Assembly (NCBI GenBank): GCA_036703315.1
Contig: DATNPH010000087.1
Location: forward strand, 124,001 to 188,000
Reading direction: 5' to 3'
DNA from: DATNPH01 sp036703315
Lineage (GTDB): Bacteria > Cyanobacteriota > Cyanobacteriia > Cyanobacteriales > Coleofasciculaceae
Length of the DNA: 64,000 bases
Below are positions 34,762 to 42,759 of this stretch, one piece after another. How positions within the stretch are numbered: the stretch's first letter is position 1; every line of letters begins with the position of its first letter. A model generated the notes under the pieces. The model saw only the letters and a list, made by a program, of their open reading frames with translations. It searched no databases and was not told where the DNA came from. A program made the position numbers and the translations under genes.

Positions 34762-36069
34762 TCACGCCGAGGCTGACTTCGTAATATCGGCTTCTTCTAT
34801 CTCCTGATCTACAGTATTGGTGGTGGAACTGTCGTTGTGGCTTCGTTTTGGATCACCTGGACCAATATATCTCTCCAATAGCATCAACAGCTCATGAGCG
34901 CCAAACGGCTTTGTCAGGTAATCTGTGGCTCCTACCATCCTTGCTCTAACCCGATCAATAAATCCATCTTTGCCAGTCAGCACAACAATTGGAGTTTGCC
35001 GAAAAGCCGTAGACTTTCGGAGCATTCCACAAACTTCGTATCCGTCTAGTTCAGACATCGCTAGGTCACACAGGATCAGATCAGGTTTGAGTTTAAAGAC
35101 GAGCGTTAGAGCTTCCACAGGGTTCCGAATGGCTGTGACTTCATAACCCTTAGGTTGAAGGATATACTCTACAGTTTTTCCGATTGCCATGTCATCATCA
35201 ATACAGACAACATGGGGAACTTGGGTAGTTTCCTTAAATTTCCAGTCTCGTCGAATATCGGGTACCTCTTGGGGAGTTGTAGACAGTAGTTGCACCCAGC
35301 CTTGTCGTATGTAAGGATAAATTGCCCTTGCCACAGCGAGAATATCGCGGTTGAGATAGCGGGAAAGTTGGCGTAGGGAGGTTTTCCCATTTGCCCACTG
35401 TTTGAGAGTTCTAAAAGCATTTTCTGGCAGGGCAGCACGTAATTTAACCTCATCTGTAATCACTGGGCACTGATTAGGAGACTGGATATGGGGATGGAAT
35501 TGCTTCCATTCCTGCACCTGCTTCATAATTTTCGTGGCCAGAGGGGCAATTTCTAAGGTTGTTAGTTGCGGTGCCAACGCTGTACTAACCTCAAAGACAA
35601 AATATCCATTATGCAGGCTAAGAAGGTCAAATAGAGTTTCATGCACCATACTTTGGATGATGCTGCGTCCTTGCGCTGGTGTCAGAACATGGTTCTCAAG
35701 TAGTGCCCACAGATAGCCGTATTCGGGCGCGTTTATTGAAGCGATTGACGGAAGTTCAAGATTATCCAGAGCCGTGTTCGCTTTGTAACGACGCAAATAG
35801 TCACGCAGACGCGATAAACTCCCCTCACTATCAGCCGCATAGGTAATTTGTCCGTTGAGGAAAAAGACAAACCAGAATGGTCCTGGGCTTGTTCGTACTT
35901 TGGCTTCAGAGTAGGGGCGACCAAAAGCGAAACCCTTGCTACTGGCATCACTACCTGTGTTACTAGCGGGGGAGCTGTACGCCTCAACCAGCAGTTCACC
36001 TGTTCGCTGACCTAGCTCGATCAGTTGCAGGATACTGCGGATATCAATTTCATTCAACGTTCCCTGCAT
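34762..36069 (-). CDS. PatA-type response regulator with PATAN domain (HmpA/PixG-like)
   Basis: A 435-residue regulator. The N-terminal part starts MQGTLNEIDIRSILQLIELGQRTGELL and forms the PATAN/DUF4388 domain (to about residue 170). A helical linker follows, then a receiver domain (about 290-410) with VVCIDDD, phosphoacceptor in LILCDLAMSELDGYEV, VLTGKDG and YLTKPFGAHEL. PatA-type regulators act on type IV pilus output (PilB or HmpF partners) in cyanobacteria. First gene of the chemotaxis-like operon and divergent from hmpF, as in Nostoc. Confidence 0.9.
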   Translation of the reverse strand: MQGTLNEIDIRSILQLIELGQRTGELLVEAYSSPASNTGSDASSKGFAFGRPYSEAKVRTSPGPFWFVFFLNGQITYAADSEGSLSRLRDYLRRYKANTALDNLELPSIASINAPEYGYLWALLENHVLTPAQGRSIIQSMVHETLFDLLSLHNGYFVFEVSTALAPQLTTLEIAPLATKIMKQVQEWKQFHPHIQSPNQCPVITDEVKLRAALPENAFRTLKQWANGKTSLRQLSRYLNRDILAVARAIYPYIRQGWVQLLSTTPQEVPDIRRDWKFKETTQVPHVVCIDDDMAIGKTVEYILQPKGYEVTAIRNPVEALTLVFKLKPDLILCDLAMSELDGYEVCGMLRKSTAFRQTPIVVLTGKDGFIDRVRARMVGATDYLTKPFGAHELLMLLERYIGPGDPKRSHNDSSTTNTVDQEIEEADITKSASA

Positions 36070-36992
36070 TTATCGAAAACATGCTCCTAAAAACCTTGGG
36101 ATGAATCTGAAAATCTTGCTGTCCGTCCTTTGTTCACCTTGTCTGTACACCGATACCAATTTGTAAAATTTTTACAGCTTCAATAGGTCTACTGCCACGC
36201 TCTCTTCGAGAGTGAAGATATCCCTCTACCAATGAATGAGAGAAGTATTTACATGCACAGAGACTACTTCCTTACTTTTCCTTGTCGCTCATTATTGAGT
36301 ATTTCTACTCAATAGACGGAACGGGGCGCTGTTCCTTAGGATGTAATGATGAGCAATTCAAAAACGGTTAAGTCGGTTTTCTCCCTCTGCTTTTCATAGA
36401 GCAATGCTAAACTTGGAGATTAACTTGGCTCAAGAGGCAAGCTCAAATTACCAAGGGCTTTAGTTTAGACACTAAACACAGGAATTCCAATACTTTATAG
36501 TCTAATTTAAGATTAGACATTGCGTATAGAGTCCACTCTATCCCTAGATGGGTACTAAACCAACTCTCGTCATCCTAAGGTCAGACACGGAGGAATCAAT
36601 GCTCCTTGTTAGCAAGGGAATAAGCTACGTTTTCTAACGGATAATTAAGCAGGTTAGGATGAATCTTATAGAGCCGAGAGACAATAGCAGTCTAGCTCCG
36701 CTTGAGGAAAGGCTATCCGTTATGGCAGTATTCTGATGTCAAGAGCTACCATAATGTAGCCAGGGAAGCAAGACACGTTGTTAAAGAATTGTAAATTATT
36801 GTAGCAATTTATAATTATTAGTTGTAAAGATGCGACGTCGTGAAGAGAGAGTTACTCAGTTAAAAATGAAAAGGCTTTCTTGTTTTGGCAGTGTGGTCTT
36901 TCTAAACTGGATTTAATCAGCTCGACTAAACTCTTGCTAATTGTTGGTTTAGTCAAGGATTGGGCACAAGACACGTAAAGAGGACCATCAGT
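36070..36992. promoter_or_regulatory. Palindrome-rich divergent promoter region of the hmp operon and hmpF
   Basis: About 920 bases without a supported gene. Perfect inverted repeats are seen at 36293-36314 (TATTGAGTA, 4-base spacer), 36500-36518 (GTCTAAT, 5-base spacer) and 36526-36541 (ATAGAGT, 2-base spacer); shorter ones at 36200-36212 (CTCTC TTC GAGAG) and 36318-36335 (GGAAC ... GTTCC). In Nostoc punctiforme these divergent genes are controlled by hormogonium sigma factors; no such site could be assigned with confidence here. The long leader before hmpF may be transcribed. Confidence 0.5.
36293..36314. promoter_or_regulatory. Perfect 9-bp inverted repeat
   Basis: TATTGAGTA, spacer TTTC, TACTCAATA. 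It lies about 220 bases upstream of the PatA-type gene and 680 upstream of hmpF. No T-run follows in either direction, so an operator is at least as likely as a terminator. Confidence 0.5.
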
Positions 36993-38762
36993 GTGCTGTA
37001 TCTAGCAGAAGTACAAAAGCAGAAAAGTGGCGGGCTACTGGGTGGCGGTGGTAAAACCTCACTCAAACTGCTGGCTTGTCAGCGGACTGACCAGAGTTGG
37101 AGTGCCGTGCCAGGTGATGAAGTGGTTCCTGCTGAAGACGCCAAAAACTTGAACGACGGTGCCTTGGTCATAGTCAACCTGGGTGGGAACCGACAAGTGC
37201 AGGGCGAGATTGAACCAGCGGGAGGGCGGCTGGTCAATATGTTGCAGAATTTCTCGCGCTTGCTGGAAAAGTCGAAAAACCAGGAAGAAGAAATTGAACA
37301 GTGGAAGCAGTCTTTGACTTATCAAAGTCAAGAGCTGAACCGTCGTGAGATGGAAATGGAAGCCAGGCTTGAACAGATGCAAGTCATGGAGGAGGACTTT
37401 GAACGGCTAGAGCAGCAACGTCAGGAGCTGGAGAGCGCTAAGGAAGAAGCAGAAAGACTTAGAGAAGAGTGCGATCGCAACCGTGAAGAGTTGTCGGGGG
37501 CGTGGGAACACCTACGGGGTGAGGAGCGGCGCTTAGGGGAGCTACAAGCTCAGCTTCAGTCTTCAGTTGGCTTAGATGAGAGTCAAGCGGCTGTGATTCA
37601 AGAATTGCTAGAGCGATTAGCCGGAGCTGTTGCACCGATAGAATCTGTACGAGAACAACTGAATCTGGCGTTTGAAGTGGTCACGACTCAGCAGGCGGTG
37701 CTGGATAATTACTGGCAGGAACTCCAGCAGCAGCAAACCCAAGCCTCTGAGCTACAAGCAGAAGTTGATCGCCAAGCATCAGAGTTCCAAAATCGCAAAG
37801 AAGAATTGCAGCAAGCACAGGCGTCCTTAGAGCATGCAAAAGGTGAGTTAAAGGTACAGCAGAATGCTCTAGAGATGAAGCAGGAGTCATCGCACATACT
37901 GAGTCTCCAGTTGGCTAACCAAGTGGAATTACACCAGCAACTTGCCCGTCTAGCGACAACATCAGCAGATGTCACGATTAGCCAGAAAGTAGATATTGAA
38001 GCGCTGGAAAAGATGCCTCTGGGAGAGCTATCTGAAACTGTACAGAACTTACAGAATGATTTAGAGAAGGTCAAGCGGTTTGTCAATGATCAGGAAGAAG
38101 AACTGACATTCCAACGCCAAGCCGTTGAAGAAATGGAAGAAAAGATTAGGGTGGCTAGCGAATACGACCGCATGAGTCTGGAGACAGAGCTGGCAGAAGA
38201 GCAAGACCGCTACCAGATGCTCGACGAAACCCTAGTCGGTCAGCGCCGGAATCTGCGGGAGCGAGAAGAGATTCTTAATCAGCACCAGCGTGTGTTGCGG
38301 CGTCGCCAAGGAGTTGCTGAAAGCAATAGTTCAGATAACCAGAAAATTGACTTGGGACCAATTTTGAACCAGCTAGAGGCACAACGACAACAACAGGAAG
38401 AAGAACTGCAAAAACTAGAAAACCAGATAGAGCAGATGCGCCTGAGCATCAGCCAAGCTGAGGGGATGATCCGTCATCAATCGGGTGAACAGGAGGCTCA
38501 GCAGCTCCAGCTGCAAAACCTGGAACAGAACTGGCAGTCAAGAAAAGCGTCGTTGGCTGAACTTTCGCTCACAGTGACGATGTATCAAGAGACGCTACAG
38601 CCAAGGCAGGATAGTCTCAATGAAATCCGTCAGAAGCTGGAGGCGATCGCAGATGCCCTGAATCAAATCCAAGAAACTGGTGACTATCAGCTTCAGGCGA
38701 TCGCCGAATTGCAGCAAACGATTCATAGCTTGATTCAGTCGCCAGAACTGGCAGCGTCTTGA
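36993..38762 (+). CDS. hmpF: Pilus motility protein HmpF, long coiled coil
   Basis: Cytoplasmic protein needed for type IV pilus assembly and gliding in filamentous cyanobacteria, located at cell poles. The conserved N-terminus reads LYLAEVQKQKSGGLLGGGGK, then KLLACQRTDQSWSAVPGDE; the remaining about 500 residues are almost continuous coiled coil rich in Glu, Gln and Leu. The frame opens at a TTG (36960), but a GTG at 36993 with AAGAGGA 8 bases upstream and the family N-terminus supports the later start. It is divergent from the chemotaxis-like operon, as in Nostoc. The name is by sequence recognition and synteny. Confidence 0.88.
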   Translation: MLYLAEVQKQKSGGLLGGGGKTSLKLLACQRTDQSWSAVPGDEVVPAEDAKNLNDGALVIVNLGGNRQVQGEIEPAGGRLVNMLQNFSRLLEKSKNQEEEIEQWKQSLTYQSQELNRREMEMEARLEQMQVMEEDFERLEQQRQELESAKEEAERLREECDRNREELSGAWEHLRGEERRLGELQAQLQSSVGLDESQAAVIQELLERLAGAVAPIESVREQLNLAFEVVTTQQAVLDNYWQELQQQQTQASELQAEVDRQASEFQNRKEELQQAQASLEHAKGELKVQQNALEMKQESSHILSLQLANQVELHQQLARLATTSADVTISQKVDIEALEKMPLGELSETVQNLQNDLEKVKRFVNDQEEELTFQRQAVEEMEEKIRVASEYDRMSLETELAEEQDRYQMLDETLVGQRRNLREREEILNQHQRVLRRRQGVAESNSSDNQKIDLGPILNQLEAQRQQQEEELQKLENQIEQMRLSISQAEGMIRHQSGEQEAQQLQLQNLEQNWQSRKASLAELSLTVTMYQETLQPRQDSLNEIRQKLEAIADALNQIQETGDYQLQAIAELQQTIHSLIQSPELAAS

Positions 38763-38865
38763 GTTAAAGGTTGGCAGGTTAAAGGTTAGAAGATGGGTTT
38801 GATAACGTTAGCGACATTAGAAGCGTTACCTTCAACCGTCCAATCTTCAAAAATCTTGAAAATCT
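38763..38865. repeat. Convergent gap with AGGTTAA-type repeats
   Basis: Between the convergent hmpF and tilS stops lies GTTAAAGGTTGGCAGGTTAAAGG, then a run of ATCTTCAA/ATCTTGAA units close to tilS. No proper intrinsic terminator was seen. Confidence 0.5.
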
Positions 38866-39870
38866 TCAACGGCTAGCCTGAAGAATAATCCAGTCGCCAT
38901 CAACCTCAGCGATCGCTCCTGTGGGAAAAGATGATGTTCGAGAACGGTTAGGAGCGGTTATCAAAGCAGTCGTTTCTTCAATTTGCTCAAAACTGGGAGC
39001 CGTTTGTTGAGCTTCCTTGAGAAACTGCCGAATAACACGACGTTGTAGAGCAAGAGAGGCGTCGCGCAACACAAGGCGATTCAGCCGTAAGGTGGTGTGT
39101 TGTTCAGCATCGTTAACCGATGGCATCGCTTGCTGTCGTAGCTGAAAAGCCGCGTGTTCAAGATATTCGACATCAGCCCGCAGGAGTTCAGCTGTTTGGG
39201 CTAAAGCCGTCTCAACTTGTGGGTTGAAATGGCGTTGTAAGTAGGGTAAGAGTTCCTGACGGATGCGCGTCCGGGCATACTTTAAATCTTGATTGTAGGC
39301 GTCTTCCCAAATAGGAAGGTTCTGTTGCTGGCAAAACTGGAACGTCTCGGTACGGGTGACTTCGAGGAGTGGACGCACTAGCTGTAGTCCGGTGGCTAAT
39401 GTACGTTGCCAGGTGAGAGATTGTAAGCCATCAGCACCCGCACCCCGAATCAAGTTGTAGATGACAGTTTCGGCGCGATCGCTCTTCGTATGACCTGTAA
39501 CAACGTCTTGGTAGCCTTGGGCTTGGGCAATCTCAATCAGAGCTTGATAGCGCCATTGTCGTGCGGCTGCCTCACCGCTGGTCACCTCAGGGGCTGTTTG
39601 TAAATAAAAGGGGATTACCCAATTTTGAGCCAATTGTTGAACATGAGCAGCAAGTCCTACATCAAAAGGCCAACGGTGATCACAATGGGCGATCGCGATT
39701 TTCCATCCCCACTTCGGTTGCAAATCTAGCAGTAGTTTCGTCAGGCAGAGGGAATCTTGTCCACCCGATACCGCAATTAATACATGCCTTTGCGGTGGTA
39801 AGACTTGCCGTTTCCGCAGCGTTTGATGTAGTCGTGCATGAAGAGGTGTCCAACTGGGATGGTTAGACAT
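38866..39870 (-). CDS. tilS: tRNA(Ile)-lysidine synthase
   Basis: Modifies the wobble cytidine of the CAU-anticodon tRNA-Ile to lysidine, needed to read AUA codons. The PP-loop AVSGGQDSL is at residues 33-41, followed by IAHCDHRWPFD and VVTGHTKSDRAETVIYNLIRGAGADGL. At 334 residues it is the short cyanobacterial form: the N-terminal domain plus a short helical domain, without the C-terminal tRNA-binding domains of the E. coli enzyme. Confidence 0.94.
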   Translation of the reverse strand: MSNHPSWTPLHARLHQTLRKRQVLPPQRHVLIAVSGGQDSLCLTKLLLDLQPKWGWKIAIAHCDHRWPFDVGLAAHVQQLAQNWVIPFYLQTAPEVTSGEAAARQWRYQALIEIAQAQGYQDVVTGHTKSDRAETVIYNLIRGAGADGLQSLTWQRTLATGLQLVRPLLEVTRTETFQFCQQQNLPIWEDAYNQDLKYARTRIRQELLPYLQRHFNPQVETALAQTAELLRADVEYLEHAAFQLRQQAMPSVNDAEQHTTLRLNRLVLRDASLALQRRVIRQFLKEAQQTAPSFEQIEETTALITAPNRSRTSSFPTGAIAEVDGDWIILQASR

Positions 39871-40006
39871 GGGTTGGACAATTACCGAGTGGCAATTGGA
39901 GGCTTTAGGACTAGGTACAGGGGTAATAGGTAAAGAGATAAAACTGCCCTAATTACCCATTACCTATTTTTAAAATTCAGATTGACGCGATCATCCCTAT
40001 TATTCT

Positions 40007-41305
40007 TCAGTGCTGTTTGTTCTGCCAGCTAGCCTCATTCATGTCTTGCCACACATCATCAAGCAACGAGTCACTTTCACTATTTTCCGGCTCATCATTC
40101 AACGAAATGTCGCCAAACTCAAACTCGTCCTCGCTGCTAGTAGAAATATCGCCAAAATCCAAGTCATCCTCGTTCTGGCTTGATAGAGACCCAAAATCTA
40201 GGTCATCGTCATCCTGTGCCGATATTTCTCCCAAATCTAGCAACTCGTCGTCGCTTGCCGTGGGTGCCTGTACCAACTCCAGCTCTTGCTCAATACTTTC
40301 GGAGATTTCTCCCAAATCAAACTCGTCGTCTAGACTGCTTTGCATCTGAGCCATAGAGAAGTCTTCATCAGGGATGAACGTTGGAGCCTCTTGCTCCATC
40401 TCGACATAGATTGAAGTCGGATCTTCTACGTCAAATTCCAAATTGCTGACTACTGATGTCTCTATCTCAAATTCCTCCTCAACAATTATTATTGGCTCTC
40501 CCAGATTTAGCTCATCGGAGTCACTGAAGGCGGAGCCTACTAGGTCTAGTTCATCGTCCGTGCTTGTTACTGGCTCTTCCAGATTTAGCTCATCAGAGTC
40601 ACTGAAGGCGGAGCCTACTAGGTCTAGTTCATCGTCCGTGCTTGTTACTGGCTCTTCCAGATTTAGCTCATCGGAGTCACTGAAGGCGGAACCTACTAGG
40701 TCTAGTTCATCGTCCGTGCTTATGGCTGGCTCTCCCAGATTTAGCTCATCGGAGTCACTGAAGGCGGAACCTACTAGGTCTAGTTCATCGTCCGTGCTTG
40801 TTACGGCTCCTAGAGCTATCACATCCACATCATCCAAATCTGCTGAGCTAAACGGAGATTCCACCAGGTCTAGCTCATCCTCCGTACTTGTTACTGCTCC
40901 CAGAGCTATCACATCATCAAAGTCTGCTGAGCTAGGTGAAGAGTCTTCTAGGTTTAGCTCATCGTCCAGGCTTGTTGCTGCTGCTGGAGCTACGTGGTTG
41001 CTTAAGCTGGCTGATGTGTCTTCTTGTTCGTCCTCAACGTCCTGTGGACAAAATTCCAGGCTGATTCTTACCTTGCCTTTTTGCCAGCCCCCAGCCGTAA
41101 ATCTCAAGACCTCACAAGGAATACCCTCTTGGCTAAACCAAGCATCCTTGTCTTGGGTCCATCCACCTACCCCATATTCAAGCTGTGTCCTAATCGCATC
41201 TGCAATTTCGCCAACTCTGAAGGTGCGGTGCCCAATCAAGAATAGAGCAGATTCATCAACTGATAGAACTTCACCCTTAGCAAGTGGCTCAAACCGTTTA
41301 TCCAC
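40007..41305 (-). CDS. KGK-domain protein with acidic tandem repeats
   Basis: A 432-residue protein. Residues 1-90 form a KGK domain, a small cyanobacterial domain named for its closing motif (GGWQKGKVRISLEFCPQD). The remainder is strongly acidic low complexity. Four units of 26 residues based on DDELDLVGSAFSDSDELNLE are followed by shorter DELLDLGEIS / DDDLDFGSLS units. This part is probably disordered. Function unknown. It lies upstream of tilS on the same strand. The repeat DNA is nearly identical between copies, which suggests recent expansion. Confidence 0.85.
   Translation of the reverse strand: MDKRFEPLAKGEVLSVDESALFLIGHRTFRVGEIADAIRTQLEYGVGGWTQDKDAWFSQEGIPCEVLRFTAGGWQKGKVRISLEFCPQDVEDEQEDTSASLSNHVAPAAATSLDDELNLEDSSPSSADFDDVIALGAVTSTEDELDLVESPFSSADLDDVDVIALGAVTSTDDELDLVGSAFSDSDELNLGEPAISTDDELDLVGSAFSDSDELNLEEPVTSTDDELDLVGSAFSDSDELNLEEPVTSTDDELDLVGSAFSDSDELNLGEPIIIVEEEFEIETSVVSNLEFDVEDPTSIYVEMEQEAPTFIPDEDFSMAQMQSSLDDEFDLGEISESIEQELELVQAPTASDDELLDLGEISAQDDDDLDFGSLSSQNEDDLDFGDISTSSEDEFEFGDISLNDEPENSESDSLLDDVWQDMNEASWQNKQH
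40495..40806. repeat. Four 78-bp tandem repeats inside the KGK-domain gene
   Basis: Units begin CTCATCGGAGTCACTGAAGG or close variants at 40511, 40589, 40667 and 40745, an exact 78-base period that keeps the reading frame (26 codons). Divergence between copies is only a few bases. Copy number is likely to vary by slippage or recombination. Confidence 0.92.
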
Positions 41306-41427
41306 GCCTACTTTCCCCGATTAACTTAACTTTGCTGTTTTTAAAAAATCATTAGTCAGTTTGGGTCAACAACTGGTGTCTATAGGCGCGATTGATACAG
41401 ATTCGCTCCCACAACAACGTTGAACGC

Positions 41428-42513
41428 TTAGAAGAACCAGCCGTAGGAATGTAATCCTTTGCCCAGTAGATTCACACCAAGATAGCAAATCCACACCACG
41501 ATAAATCCTGTTGCTGCCAAAATTGCCGGTCGCCGTCCTTGCCAACCACGAGTAATCCGAGCGTGGAGATAGGCGGCAAAAACCAGCCAAGTGATTAGTG
41601 CCCAAGTTTCTTTTGGATCCCAACTCCAGTAAGAACCCCAAGCCTCATTTGCCCAAACCGCACCCGCAATAATGCCAATCGTTAGTAAAGGGAATCCTAG
41701 TCCAATAATCCGATAGCTGATATTGTCGAGAGTATCGGCAAGGCTCAGACGCTGCGGTGAAAGGGGTTTTACGGTGGGCACTCCTGCTACAGATGCACCC
41801 GGAGTGGTAACCCAATTAAGAACTGCCGTATTCCCCGCACCATTGCTCTCTCGTACAACAGGCACCGTTGAATCATTAGCAGGAATAACCTGGGCTTGGG
41901 GCATCGGGTTACCGTTATTTCGTTGCAGTTGATAGGAGGAGCGTGCAACCTCGCCATCCTTGCTTCGATATCCACCCGTACCAACGGAACTACCACGGAG
42001 TTCAACATTCTGACCACGAGTGATGACTAAAAAGGCGATCGCCAGTAGTGAACCCACCATCAGGGATGCATAACTGAGCATCATGACACTGACGTGCATC
42101 ATCAACCAATTAGATTTCAGAGCCGGTACCAAGGGTTCCGAAAGCCGCATTTCTGGTGGCAGCGATAGCGCGGCAAAAGCCGTGATCCCCATTGCCACGG
42201 GTGCTGTGACAACACCCACTAATCGGCTGCCACTCATGTTTTCCGCAATTAGATGAACACCTGTAATTCCCCATGTCAGGAAAAAGAGGGATTCATAGAG
42301 ATTACTCAACGGGAAGTAACCTGCCTCTAGCCAGCGGGCACCGAGCAAAGCCGCAATGCACAGGTTAGCGATCGCCATTCCTGTTGTCGATAAAGTTGCC
42401 AGATAGGGTATGCCCCGAAAAGCTGCTCCTAGCCAGTAAAGCAACATTGTCACAAACAGGACAGCAAATGAAATATTATCCAATCCGTTCTGGAGCGCAA
42501 CCAGATTCATCAA
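41428..42513 (-). CDS. ccsA: System II cytochrome c biogenesis protein CcsA (also named CcsB)
   Basis: Haem-handling membrane subunit of System II cytochrome c maturation, partner of Ccs1/ResB. It has about eight membrane segments and the tryptophan-rich haem motif WGSYWSWDPKETW at residues 292-304. His residues in membrane-proximal loops (VHLIAEN, MLHVSV-like and LHSYGW) would be haem ligands. Length 361 residues. A non-conserved Ser/Gly/Pro-rich insert lies near residues 175-245 between membrane segments. The Ccs1 partner is not in the window. Naming differs between databases (chloroplast CcsA equals bacterial CcsB/ResC). Confidence 0.93.
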   Translation of the reverse strand: MMNLVALQNGLDNISFAVLFVTMLLYWLGAAFRGIPYLATLSTTGMAIANLCIAALLGARWLEAGYFPLSNLYESLFFLTWGITGVHLIAENMSGSRLVGVVTAPVAMGITAFAALSLPPEMRLSEPLVPALKSNWLMMHVSVMMLSYASLMVGSLLAIAFLVITRGQNVELRGSSVGTGGYRSKDGEVARSSYQLQRNNGNPMPQAQVIPANDSTVPVVRESNGAGNTAVLNWVTTPGASVAGVPTVKPLSPQRLSLADTLDNISYRIIGLGFPLLTIGIIAGAVWANEAWGSYWSWDPKETWALITWLVFAAYLHARITRGWQGRRPAILAATGFIVVWICYLGVNLLGKGLHSYGWFF

Positions 42514-42759
42514 TATTTTCTCTCTAATGAGTTTTTGATAACTAAATTATCGCAGCGTCAATATTATCCTATCGGTTCTATTGGATGTCACAGTTAGTAA
42601 AATCAGTTCTCAAAACAACACTGTATTCCTACTTATTCACTATAAACACCGAGTGTGAGCTAGATTTGTGAGATTTAGAATTTACTCCAAGCTTACAAAA
42701 AAGTTCCGCTCAGATTGAAACTTGCGGGCGATGACTAAACCGATATCTAGAGTGAGCGT

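Noticed and set aside
40495..40806. Possible CRISPR array
   Set aside because: Units are 78 bases, contiguous with no unique spacers, and in frame within a gene.
40443..41324. Plus-strand frame of 293 codons, Ser/Arg-rich repeats
   Set aside because: Exact antisense of the KGK-domain gene's repeats; low-complexity artefact of the acidic codons.
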